Shown here in pieces: positions 34,499-42,404 of a stretch of 51,999 bases of DNA (the stretch's first letter is position 1; each line of letters begins with the position of its first letter). Below the pieces are notes generated by a model. That model saw only the letters and a list, made by a program, of their open reading frames with translations, was not told where the DNA came from and ran no database searches. The stretch comes from Saccharopolyspora soli. GTDB lineage: Bacteria; Actinomycetota; Actinomycetes; Mycobacteriales; Pseudonocardiaceae. The translations under genes and the position numbers were made by a program. The stretch is taken from positions 1 to 51,999 of the forward strand of contig NZ_JALBWV010000060.1 of assembly GCF_022678645.1 (NCBI RefSeq). Direction: 5' to 3'.

Positions 34499-35139
34499 CG
34501 ACCGGCGAGGCCGTGCACGTAGTCGTGGTGGACGACGAACCGATGGTTTGCGATTTCCTGCGCATCATCCTGTCCGCCAGCGGACAGGTCGTGGTTGATG
34601 CCGTGGCGCACGACGGATCCGCGGGCGTCGAAGCAGTGGTGCGGCACCGCCCGGACGTGGTCCTGATGGACCTGCGGATGCCCGGCGTGGACGGCGTCAC
34701 CGCTACCGCCCAGATCCGCGCGCTCGCGAGTCCGCCGGTCGTGGTCGCGATGACCACGCTCGACACCGATGAGCACGTGCTGGCCGCACTGGACGCCGGT
34801 GCGACCGGTTTCCTGCTCAAGACCACGCCGCCTGCCAGGCTCGTCCCACTGGTGGTCGCCGCAGCGACCGGCGCATCGGTGCTCTCTCCGGAAGCGGTGC
34901 AGCGGCTGCGCAACCGACGCCCGGCGGAGCCGACCAAGCGACCCGACCCCGAACTCGACGCGCTCGGTGAACGGGAGCGCGAAGTGCTCGCGCTGGTCGC
35001 GGAAGGCATGTCCAACGCCGACATCGCGGCCCGCCTCTACCTCAGCGAAGGCACCGTGAAAGGGCACGTCTCGCGGTTGATGACGCTGCTCGGATGCGAC
35101 AACCGGACCCAACTCGCGCTGCGCGCCGTCCGCCCATGA
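34474..35139 (+). CDS. NarL/FixJ-family response regulator
   Basis: The 221-residue protein has a receiver domain (VHVVVVDDEPMVCDFL, phosphoacceptor Asp in VLMDLRMPGVDG, Lys in GFLLKTTPP) and a C-terminal LuxR helix-turn-helix (LGEREREVLALVAEGMSNAD, then LYLSEGTVKGHVSRL). The GTG start overlaps the kinase gene by 25 bases, so the pair is co-translated. Targets are unknown; the exported protein gene downstream is a possible one. Confidence 0.95.
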   Translation: MDADAPAVTTGEAVHVVVVDDEPMVCDFLRIILSASGQVVVDAVAHDGSAGVEAVVRHRPDVVLMDLRMPGVDGVTATAQIRALASPPVVVAMTTLDTDEHVLAALDAGATGFLLKTTPPARLVPLVVAAATGASVLSPEAVQRLRNRRPAEPTKRPDPELDALGEREREVLALVAEGMSNADIAARLYLSEGTVKGHVSRLMTLLGCDNRTQLALRAVRP

Positions 35140-35338
35140 TTCCGCGTCAGCTGGATCCCGCCTCTCCGCCAGAGTCGGGGACGTGCGAGCGTGTCCGAAG
35201 TGGACTGCCAGTGCGAAGTGCGCGGCGGACGTTGTCCTTCCGGGGAGTGTCGTCGCCTGGCGGAGGTGGATGTCCGCGGGGTGCTCGCGTTCGCCGGACG
35301 TTAATGTGCCGGTCGACTCGGCCGCGTAGCTTCCGGTC

Positions 35339-36361
35339 ATGAACACTGCGGAGCAGGTATCGCTGTCTCGCCGGGCGGTGCTGGGCGGCGCGTTGGCCGG
35401 GGCCGGACTTCTCGCGATGGGCGGCACCGCGATCGGTGGCGGCCGGGTGCGGGTGCTGATCGCGACGAACGAGCCCTGGGGCACCTACCACGTCGCGCCC
35501 CTGCTGGCCGAAGCCGCTCGCCGTGGCTGGGAACTCGTCCAGCTGGTTCCGGACTTCTCCGAGATCGCCCCGGACGATCCGGTGCGGACCGCGCTGCCGG
35601 ACTCGGCTCCGCCCGCCGACCTGCTCGTGCTCAACGGTGCCGAGGACTGGCCCGCGGACTGCGCGGCGCGGTTCCGCCGACTTCCGCTGGCGGCCAGTTC
35701 ACTGGCCTATCTGGATCCGGAAGAAGCCGCTCGCGCCAAGCAGGTGCGTCCCCGGCTGCGCACCATCACTTCGTCGTCCCCAGCGGAATCCCGCGCCTTC
35801 GGCTCCTACCTCGGGACGCACCGCGAAATCCAGGTCGTCGGCTCACCGCAGACCGACGCGCTGCCACAGCGCGCCCCGGAACCGGGCTTGGTGCTGGTGC
35901 TCACCAGCGTCACGCATGCCGACGAGACCGGCGACGCCGCGCCGGGAACCGAACTCCTGCTGGCTGCGGCGGAGGAGCTCCAGGCAGCCGGAAAGCGCAT
36001 CCTGGTCGGCTTGCACCCCAGGGAAGATCCGGCGTTGTGGAGCCGTTACGAGATCAGCGACGTTCCGTCGGTGCAGGCCGCGGCCAGGACCGAAGCCGCG
36101 ATCGGAATTCCCGGCACGGTGTTCCCGCTGATCGCCGCGGTCGGCACGCCTGTGGTGGGTTGCACCGATCCGGCGTTGACCGTGCCGGACTACCTGCTTT
36201 CGGTCTGCTCCAGCACCATCGACGACGCGGCGCAGGCGGTGTCCGCAGTGGACCAAGCCGAACTTCCCGACCCGGAAGCGCTGGCCGACGCCGTCGGACC
36301 GGTCGGCGGTTCGGCGAACCGGCTTCTCAATGCCTGGTCAGAAGCCCTTCGGAGCTGGTGA
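35339..36361 (+). CDS. Tat-exported hypothetical protein with a possible glycosyltransferase-B-like fold
   Basis: The 340-residue product starts with a twin-arginine signal (LSRRAVLGGALAGAGLLAMGG, residues 9-29), so it is exported folded. I recognise no precise family. The mature part begins VRVLIATNEPWGTYHVAPLL and has two Rossmann-like halves. The C-terminal half, with KRILVGLHPREDPALW and GIPGTVFPLIAAVGTPVVG, resembles the donor-binding half of GT-B enzymes such as CDP-glycerol glycerophosphotransferases, but export by Tat would be unusual for those. It follows the two-component genes by 199 bases. A structural prediction would settle the fold. Confidence 0.65.
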   Translation: MNTAEQVSLSRRAVLGGALAGAGLLAMGGTAIGGGRVRVLIATNEPWGTYHVAPLLAEAARRGWELVQLVPDFSEIAPDDPVRTALPDSAPPADLLVLNGAEDWPADCAARFRRLPLAASSLAYLDPEEAARAKQVRPRLRTITSSSPAESRAFGSYLGTHREIQVVGSPQTDALPQRAPEPGLVLVLTSVTHADETGDAAPGTELLLAAAEELQAAGKRILVGLHPREDPALWSRYEISDVPSVQAAARTEAAIGIPGTVFPLIAAVGTPVVGCTDPALTVPDYLLSVCSSTIDDAAQAVSAVDQAELPDPEALADAVGPVGGSANRLLNAWSEALRSW

Positions 36362-36436
36362 ACCTGGGTTGCGATCGCGGGATCGGCCGCGATCGCGCCC
36401 CCCTCGTGGTGTTTTCAGTGCTTGGAGCTCGCGCGG

Positions 36437-36583
36437 TCAGCGCTCGTCCGGTTTGGCGTGGTCGGGCACGCCGGGGTGCGGATCGCGGGACAGGTCGATC
36501 AGCGGGTGCACCCCCGCGCCTTCCGGCGCGGCGTGGCTCGGCTTGCCCGCGGGGTCGCTGGTCGAGTCGACTTCGGTGCTCAC
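36437..36583 (-). CDS. Small hypothetical protein, 48 residues
   Basis: GTG 36583 follows a near-ideal ribosome-binding site, GGAGGAAAACA. The short product is hydrophilic and Pro/Asp/His-rich, with HPLIDLSRDPHPGVPDHAKP at its end. There are no hydrophobic segments and no cysteines. It lies 147 bases downstream of the IclR gene on the same strand. The strong ribosome-binding site argues that it is translated. I recognise no family. Confidence 0.5.
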   Translation of the reverse strand: MSTEVDSTSDPAGKPSHAAPEGAGVHPLIDLSRDPHPGVPDHAKPDER

Positions 36584-36730
36584 TGTTTTCCTCCGGTCGG
36601 CCGGTGCCGTCGGCACCAGCCAGTGGTTCAAGGACAACATCAGCATGCCAATCGGAGGCACTGCGGCGCCGCTGGAAAAGCTGCGACGCACGTCACTCCT
36701 CGGCGCGACCATCTCCAGTGGGCGGACCGG

Positions 36731-37504
36731 TCAGCCGAGGGTTGCCTCCAGCCGCTTGGCCGTCTCCAGCACGTCATCGCGCAGTGCCAGCAATTCCTCC
36801 CGCGCCACCACGAACGTCACCGTCGAGACGCTGACCGCGCCGATGGTCCGGCCGTCCGCTGCGTGGATGGGCGCCGCGACGCACCTGATGTTGGCCTCGT
36901 TCTCCTCTTCGTCGAGCGCGTAACCCCGTGCCCGCACCGTCGCCAGTTCGCGGGTCAGCGCGTCCGAAGTGGTGATCGTCCGTTCGGTGCGGCGTGCCAA
37001 CCCGGCCCGTTCGACGAATTCGGCCAGCGCTGGTTCGTCCAGTCCGGCCAGGATGCACTTGCCGATGCCGGTCGAGTGCAGCGGTTGTTCCGTACCGACC
37101 CGGGAGGCCATCGCGAACGGTTGGGTGCCCTCGACCTTGTGCGTGTAGACGATCCGGTCGCCGCTGCGCATGCCGAGGTGGACGGTCTGCCCGACCTTCT
37201 GCTGCAACTCGACGAGCACCGACTCGACGCTGTCCTCCCGGCCCGCTCTGATCACCATCGCGGCGACCGCGCGCGCGGTGGGTCCGATGCCGTAGCGACC
37301 GCCTTCGTGCGCCACCGCCCAGCCGTCCGCGATGAGCACGCTGAGCAGGCGGTGCGCGGTGGGTTTCGACAGGGCGGCGGTGGCCGCGAGGTCGGCCAGC
37401 CGCGTCGGCTCGTCCGATCGGCACAGCGCCTCGATCAACCGGAGCACGCGGCGCGGCCCCGAACCATCGTTCGATTTGGCGGTCAACGGCTTCGTCGCGG
37501 TCAT
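36731..37504 (-). CDS. IclR-family regulator
   Basis: The 257-residue protein has an N-terminal winged helix (LADLAATAALSKPTAHRLLSVL, residues about 36-57) and a GAF-like effector domain (TVHLGMRSGDRIVYTHKVEG, LHSTGIGKCILAGL, IRCVAAPIHAADGRTIGAVSVS). ATG 37504 has GGAG six bases upstream. It is divergent from an MFS transporter with a dyad between them. IclR proteins of this kind usually control uptake and catabolism of aromatic or organic acids, so it likely controls the transporter. Confidence 0.93.
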   Translation of the reverse strand: MTATKPLTAKSNDGSGPRRVLRLIEALCRSDEPTRLADLAATAALSKPTAHRLLSVLIADGWAVAHEGGRYGIGPTARAVAAMVIRAGREDSVESVLVELQQKVGQTVHLGMRSGDRIVYTHKVEGTQPFAMASRVGTEQPLHSTGIGKCILAGLDEPALAEFVERAGLARRTERTITTSDALTRELATVRARGYALDEEENEANIRCVAAPIHAADGRTIGAVSVSTVTFVVAREELLALRDDVLETAKRLEATLG

Positions 37505-37559
37505 TGACACCTCCGTAACGCCAACTTAGCGTGAGTGCGTTCTAGCGTCCAAAATGATG

Positions 37560-37574
37560 TTCCGGCAGGCGGAA
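37560..37574. promoter_or_regulatory. Candidate IclR operator
   Basis: TTCCG-GCAGG-CGGAA is a perfect five-base dyad in the divergent IclR/MFS gap, 35 bases before the transporter start. Its TTCC/GGAA arms resemble known IclR-family sites. The regulator-target link is inferred. Confidence 0.45.
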
Positions 37575-37608
37575 TATCGGCCCGGCAGGGCCAATGTCAG
37601 GAGTTTCC

Positions 37609-39009
37609 GTGACCAGTCAGGCAGAGCTACGGCAGCTTTCCGATCGCGCGGCCAGGCACGTCCTCAGCAAGCACGGGACCGGCACCGGTAATCGAACCGG
37701 TTGGCTGATGATCTCGACCATCCTCATCGAGGCGTGGGACCTGTACGCGATCTCGTTCCTGCTGCTGTTCGTCAAGGACGACCTGCATCCGAGCGCCACG
37801 ATGCTCGGCCTCGCCTCCGGCGCGGTGCAGCTCGGCGCCTTGATAGGTGCGCTGTGCGGTGGCTGGTTCGCCGACCGGTTCGGCCGTCGCAAGGTCTTCA
37901 TCACGACGATGGTCCTCTTCGTCGTGCTGTCCCTGGCGCAGTCCTTCGTCACCGACATGTGGCAGCTGGTCATCGTCCGGTTCCTGCTCGGGCTGCCGCT
38001 GGGCAGTGACATCTCGACCGGCTACGCCTACATCATGGAGTCGATGCCGAAGGGCAAGCGGGAGGTCATGGGCAACCGCTGGCAGGGCATGTTCGGACTC
38101 GGCGAGATCGCCGCCATCGCGGTGATCACGGGGATGTACCTGTCCGGCATGGACCACAGCCTGCTGTGGCGGATCGGCCTGGGACTGGGCGCGGTGCCCG
38201 CCCTGGTGCTGCTGATCGGTCGGCTGGACGTGCCCGACACCGCGCTGTGGCTGATCCAGCGCGGCAAGTTCAAACAGGCCAAGGCAGTCGCGAAGAAGAT
38301 GTTCGACGACGGGCTGGAAATGTTGCCGGATCAGGACTTCCGCCTGCAGCAGCCGCGCATCCGCGACTTCCTGGCCAGCATCTGGCGGGACCCGGTGCGT
38401 CGCCGGGCGAGCATCTTCTCCTGGATCTCCAACGGCATGCAGGGCGCGGAGTTCTCTGCCTTCGCCTTCTACCTGCCGGTCATCCTGGTGCTCACCGGGG
38501 TTTCCGGGATCGGCGCCACCAACTTCGTCACTGGCGCGATCTACGTCATCGCCACCATCAGCGGTTTCGTGGCGCCCATGGTGACCCCGCGGCTGGGCCA
38601 CCGCGGCGTGGCGCAGTGGGGTTTCGGCACCGCGTTCGTCTCGCTGCTGCTGGCCGCGCTGTTCCTGCAACTGGACTGGAAGTGGCTGGTTCCGCTGGCC
38701 GCCGCGGGTCTGATGTGGGGGCACTACTGGGCGGCGTCCAACGGCATGACGATCTCGTCGATGGTCGCGCCGAGCCGTTACAAGGCGACGGCTTCGGGTT
38801 TCGGCTACATCTTCGTCAAGCTCGCCGCCTTCATCACCATCTTCTTCTTCCCGATCCTGTTCACCGAACTAGGCGTGCCGGTAGCCACGTTGATCGTGTC
38901 GGTGCTGTCGTTGATCGGCTACCTCGCGGCGCGCTACATCCTCCCCGAGGTGTACGGCTACGTGGAGCAGGAGGAGAGCGAGGCCCGGCAACCCGCGCCG
39001 AGCAGTTGA
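37609..39009 (+). CDS. MFS transporter (sugar/organic acid porter-like)
   Basis: The 466-residue protein has 12 predicted membrane helices. Signature segments are the loop GGWFADRFGRRKVFITTMVL between helices 2 and 3 and VRFLLGLPLGSDISTGYAYI in helix 4, with a long central cytoplasmic loop. GTG 37609 follows AGGAG at 5 bases and is better than ATG 37594, which would put the ribosome-binding site inside the gene. It is divergent from the IclR regulator. The substrate may be an aromatic or other organic acid, which sequence alone cannot show. Confidence 0.9.
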   Translation: MTSQAELRQLSDRAARHVLSKHGTGTGNRTGWLMISTILIEAWDLYAISFLLLFVKDDLHPSATMLGLASGAVQLGALIGALCGGWFADRFGRRKVFITTMVLFVVLSLAQSFVTDMWQLVIVRFLLGLPLGSDISTGYAYIMESMPKGKREVMGNRWQGMFGLGEIAAIAVITGMYLSGMDHSLLWRIGLGLGAVPALVLLIGRLDVPDTALWLIQRGKFKQAKAVAKKMFDDGLEMLPDQDFRLQQPRIRDFLASIWRDPVRRRASIFSWISNGMQGAEFSAFAFYLPVILVLTGVSGIGATNFVTGAIYVIATISGFVAPMVTPRLGHRGVAQWGFGTAFVSLLLAALFLQLDWKWLVPLAAAGLMWGHYWAASNGMTISSMVAPSRYKATASGFGYIFVKLAAFITIFFFPILFTELGVPVATLIVSVLSLIGYLAARYILPEVYGYVEQEESEARQPAPSS

Positions 39010-39013
39010 GCCG

Positions 39014-39841
39014 TCAGAACTCGGCGCGGAACACCCGCAGCCAGTAGCGGACGGCGCGCCACCGGTTGGCCGCCCGGTACAGCGCGCGGAAGGTCGGGTT
39101 CGGGACCTTCGCGTGCAACGAGAAGATAGGAACTGCCGCCAGGAACCGGAACTTCGGGTTCCACCGCTCGACGTCCCGGCCCTCCTGGGTCGCCGTGAGG
39201 TACCCCGGGTAGTCGTAGATGCGCTTCGGCAGTCGCCGCGCGCACCACTGCGTCATCCGGACGACCCAGAGCGCGACACCATCGAAGATCAGCTCCCCGG
39301 TGCGGAAGTGATCGGTGAGCCGCCGCAGCAGTGCCTCGACCTCGCTGGTGGGCAGGTACATCAGCAGCCCCTCGGCGATGATCAGCACGGGCTGGTCGGC
39401 GGGGATCTCGGCCAGCCACGCCGGATCGGTCACCGACGCGCCGATCGTGCGGTAGCCCTCGGACTCCGGGTAGAGCTCGCGGCGCAGTTCGATGACGTCG
39501 GGCAGGTCGACGTCGAACCAACGCACCCCGGACGGCAGGTCGAGGCGGAACGCCCTGCTGTCCAGCCCGCAGCCGAGCTGCAGCACGGTCGCGTCCGGAT
39601 TGCGCCGCAGGAAGTCTGCGGCCCAGTCGTCGAACTGCTTCGCGCGCAACGCGACCAAGAACCGGTTGCTCGCCATGCCCGGCTGGGCCAACTTCGCCCA
39701 GTCGTAGTCGATCCGGCCCACCGCCTCGGCGGCGGCGTGGTCGCCGAGGATCGAATCCTGCTCGCGGCTGTCCAACGCCCGCAGGTAGAGGGTGACGAGC
39801 ATCGTGGACTGCACGCCGGTGAAATCGACCTTGCCGGTCAT
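39014..39841 (-). CDS. LCMT-family SAM-dependent methyltransferase
   Basis: The 275-residue protein has the leucine-carboxyl-methyltransferase-like layout common in actinobacteria: VLQLGCGLDSRAFRLDLP as SAM motif I, then WFDVDLPDVIELRRELYP, and IIAEGLLMYLP. In bacteria this family methylates small molecules, often in secondary metabolism. ATG 39841 has AGGAG upstream and overlaps the stop of the MarR-like gene as ATGA, so the two are coupled. It converges with the MFS gene, four bases apart. Substrate unknown. Confidence 0.88.
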   Translation of the reverse strand: MTGKVDFTGVQSTMLVTLYLRALDSREQDSILGDHAAAEAVGRIDYDWAKLAQPGMASNRFLVALRAKQFDDWAADFLRRNPDATVLQLGCGLDSRAFRLDLPSGVRWFDVDLPDVIELRRELYPESEGYRTIGASVTDPAWLAEIPADQPVLIIAEGLLMYLPTSEVEALLRRLTDHFRTGELIFDGVALWVVRMTQWCARRLPKRIYDYPGYLTATQEGRDVERWNPKFRFLAAVPIFSLHAKVPNPTFRALYRAANRWRAVRYWLRVFRAEF

Positions 39842-40320
39842 CGGTCGCTCCTGTTCGCCGCACGGTAGTCGGTCCACCGCTGCATCATCTCGTCGCGAGC
39901 GTCCGTCGCGGTGAACCGGCAGAAGTCACGGAGGTCTTCGAGTCGTTCGCGCTGTTGCGGGCGGTCGTCGCCGATCACCGACAGGCCGAATTCGGCGGCC
40001 TCGACACCGGCGCCCATCCGGACCAGCTGGACCTGCAGGAGGTGGGTGAAACCGCCCGGCGCGATCCGGTACTGGTGCTGGCGGGTCGACGACGGCAGCC
40101 GTTCGACCAGCCCGCCCTCCTGCATCGGGCGGATCATGGTGCTGATCGACGCTTTGCTCGCGCCCAGTTCGGCGGCCAGTTCGGTCAGCGACTGCTGTGG
40201 GGGATCGCAGATCATCAACCAGCCGTAGATCCGGCCCATCGTCCGCGGTCCGCCGACCGTTTCCATGAACAGACCGATCCGGTCGACGAACTCCGCCTCG
40301 TCCGGTGACATCGACACCAT
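39838..40320 (-). CDS. MarR/GbsR-type transcriptional regulator
   Basis: The 160-residue protein has a winged helix (SLTELAAELGASKASISTMI, then LVERLPSSTRQHQYRI) preceded by FVDRIGLFMETVGGPRTMGRIYGWL, which is the typical opening of GbsR-like proteins. ATG 40320 is tentative, as there is no ribosome-binding site; ATG 40311 is an alternative, and the mRNA may be leaderless. A dyad directly upstream suggests autoregulation. It is translationally coupled to the LCMT methyltransferase, so the pair probably forms one regulated unit. Confidence 0.85.
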   Translation of the reverse strand: MVSMSPDEAEFVDRIGLFMETVGGPRTMGRIYGWLMICDPPQQSLTELAAELGASKASISTMIRPMQEGGLVERLPSSTRQHQYRIAPGGFTHLLQVQLVRMGAGVEAAEFGLSVIGDDRPQQRERLEDLRDFCRFTATDARDEMMQRWTDYRAANRSDR

Positions 40321-40323
40321 CCA

Positions 40324-40347
40324 TTCGTTAAGCAAGTTCTGAACGAA
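40324..40347. promoter_or_regulatory. Candidate MarR/GbsR operator
   Basis: TTCGTT (40324-40329) and AACGAA (40342-40347) form a perfect dyad with a 12-base spacer that starts four bases from the regulator's start codon. The region is AT-richer than its surroundings. Placement over the start suits tight autorepression. Confidence 0.5.
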
Positions 40348-40402
40348 ATGTACGAGCGTGCCGTCGTCGAGGCAAGGGTCTGTGGCCGGGGTGACCCCGC
40401 GG

Positions 40403-42190
40403 TCAGGTGTCGATGCCGTAGTTGGTGATCTTCCGGTAGATGGTCGCCCGGGAGATGCCGAGCGAGCGGGCGGCCTTGGTGCGGTTGCCGCCCGCTTCCG
40501 CGAGGCAGCGCACGATGGCATCGCGCTCCATCGACTCGATCGGGGTGAGGATCCGGCGGCTTTGGCTGTTGCACTCCGGCGGCAGGTCCTCCGGCAGGAC
40601 GGTGGCCGATCTGGTGCGGGCTGCCACGGACTGCACGACCCGTTGCAGTTCGGCGATGTTGCCCGGCCATTGGGCGCGCATCAGCACCCGCAGCGCGGCG
40701 GGGGAGAAGTGCGAGTTGGCGCGTTTGGTGGCCTGCTGCAACAGGAAGTCGGCGATCTCGGCGACGTCCTCGATGTGGTGCCGCAGCGGCGGGACCTCCA
40801 CGGACCGGGGGAAGAAGGCGAGGACCCGGTCCAGCAGCGGACTTCTGGTGGTCGTGCTGTCCACCGTGCCCGCAAGCCAGTTTCGGCGCTTGTCCGCGGA
40901 TTCCAGCAGCTCCGCCAGTTCGGCGAGCTGGGCATCCGAGAGACGGTCGAGGTGCTGCAGGAGCACCGCACCTGGGCGGCCGAGCACCTCGTCGGGCACC
41001 CAGGACCTGGGGCCGCTGCTCTCCAGCGCGTCGACCACTCGGATCTGCTGGTCGGGGTTGTGGTAGCGGTGCACGGCCTGGGCGATGGCGGCCTTGCCGC
41101 TGCCGGACTCGCCTTCGAGGACGACCCAACAGCCGTCCCGGTAGTGGGCATCGAGCGCTCGGTGGCACCGGCGCCACATGACCGCGGAACCGACCACGCC
41201 CGGCAGCACTGGTGGCGGCTGGATTTCCAGGGCGCCTGCGGGACTCGGGTCCACGAACTGGATCCGGGCGACGGCGCCGAAGCCGCGGTCGGCCACCCGC
41301 TTGGTGTGCACGCGGCACTTCGCGCCGCTCGGGAGATCGAGCTCCGCCGGGCGGGCCGAGGGGCGTTCGGTGCGCAGGTGGTCCATCAGCAGCACCTGGT
41401 CCTGCGCGCTCAGGCTGGTTTGCGCCCGGGGGTTGAGCATCACGACGTCGTCGTTGACCGCGACGATCGGATCGCCGGATCGGCGCGTGGCCCGCAGGTA
41501 CTCCCGGAGCAGCGCGATGTCCTGGCCTCGGCTCTCGTCGAGCAACCGCTCCTGCACACCTTGCGCCGCGCTGATGGCCATCGCCATCAGCAGCGGGCTC
41601 GCGTCGCGGGCGAAGCAGGTGATGTCCAGCACGCCCTCCAGCGAGCCGGTGATGGGATCGTGGATGGGCACGCCCGCGCAGGCCAGGTTGACCAGCGGAC
41701 CGGTGAAGTGCTCCTGCTCGTAGATCAGTGCGGCCTCACCGGCTTCCAGCGCGGTGCCGATGCCGTTGGTGCCGACGAACTGCTCGGCGTAGTTGAAACC
41801 CGGTGCCAGGTAGACGCTATCGAGGTAGTCCTGCAGGTCGCGCTTGCCGGTGCGCCGGTCGAGCACGAATCCGTCCGCATTGGTGAGCACGATGCTGACC
41901 GCCTGCTCGTTGAGCCGGTTGGACAACTGGTCCAGCACCGGGGCCGCGGCCTGCACGAGGTGGCCCTGGACGTCCAGATCCGCTTCGAACGGCGCGCTGA
42001 GCTCGTCGCAGTCCACCCGGAAATCGTTGGAGCGCCGCCAGGAAGCCAAGATCGCGCTGCGGACCTCCGTTGATTCCACCGGCTCGGCGCTGAGGAATTT
42101 CGCGCGGGCCAGACCCAACCCACCAGCTGGTAATCCCACCGCAAGACCGGTGCCCGGTGGGCGCGACGTGGGGTTCGGCCAGACGGTCAT
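40403..42190 (-). CDS. mimR: Fis-type activator of the propane monooxygenase locus (MimR/AcoR-like)
   Basis: The 595-residue protein has an N-terminal GAF-type sensor (about 75-240, with FVGTNGIGTALEAGEAALIYEQEHF), a degenerate AAA+ domain with Walker A GESGSGKAAIAQAV, and a C-terminal Fis helix-turn-helix (AGGNRTKAARSLGISRATIYRK reduced here to its core). The sigma-54 contact loop GAFTGA is absent and Walker B is weak, as expected in actinobacteria that lack sigma-54. ATG 42190 has GGAGGAGC upstream. It is divergent from prmA, the same relation as MimR to mimABCD in Mycobacterium smegmatis, which it activates. It probably senses an alcohol or ketone product and binds the dyads in the shared promoter. 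Confidence 0.88.
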   Translation of the reverse strand: MTVWPNPTSRPPGTGLAVGLPAGGLGLARAKFLSAEPVESTEVRSAILASWRRSNDFRVDCDELSAPFEADLDVQGHLVQAAAPVLDQLSNRLNEQAVSIVLTNADGFVLDRRTGKRDLQDYLDSVYLAPGFNYAEQFVGTNGIGTALEAGEAALIYEQEHFTGPLVNLACAGVPIHDPITGSLEGVLDITCFARDASPLLMAMAISAAQGVQERLLDESRGQDIALLREYLRATRRSGDPIVAVNDDVVMLNPRAQTSLSAQDQVLLMDHLRTERPSARPAELDLPSGAKCRVHTKRVADRGFGAVARIQFVDPSPAGALEIQPPPVLPGVVGSAVMWRRCHRALDAHYRDGCWVVLEGESGSGKAAIAQAVHRYHNPDQQIRVVDALESSGPRSWVPDEVLGRPGAVLLQHLDRLSDAQLAELAELLESADKRRNWLAGTVDSTTTRSPLLDRVLAFFPRSVEVPPLRHHIEDVAEIADFLLQQATKRANSHFSPAALRVLMRAQWPGNIAELQRVVQSVAARTRSATVLPEDLPPECNSQSRRILTPIESMERDAIVRCLAEAGGNRTKAARSLGISRATIYRKITNYGIDT

Positions 42191-42301
42191 GGCGGCTCCT
42201 CCAGCGCTGGCTCGCGTCCGTCCGGCCACAGCCTCGGTCGCGGGCGCAGCTGTGGCCGCTGCGTGACCGTGATGTTACTGCTCGATGAACGCCGCGCATT
42301 G

Positions 42302-42314
42302 TCTCATATTGAGA
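42302..42314. promoter_or_regulatory. Candidate activator-binding dyad upstream of prmA
   Basis: TCTCA-TAT-TGAGA is a perfect dyad about 90 bases before prmA, in the 214-base divergent gap. Fis-type AcoR-like activators bind such upstream sites. Three copies of a 7-base motif also lie here: GATGAAC at 42284-42290 and 42313-42319, and its inverse GTTCATC at 42347-42353. Confidence 0.5.
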
Positions 42315-42404
42315 TGAACAACCAGGCATCTCTGCGCTGTGATTCTGTTCATCCCGGCACCGCGACGGATCTCTCCGGGAGCACCTTAAGCGCAGGAGGC
42401 AGGC

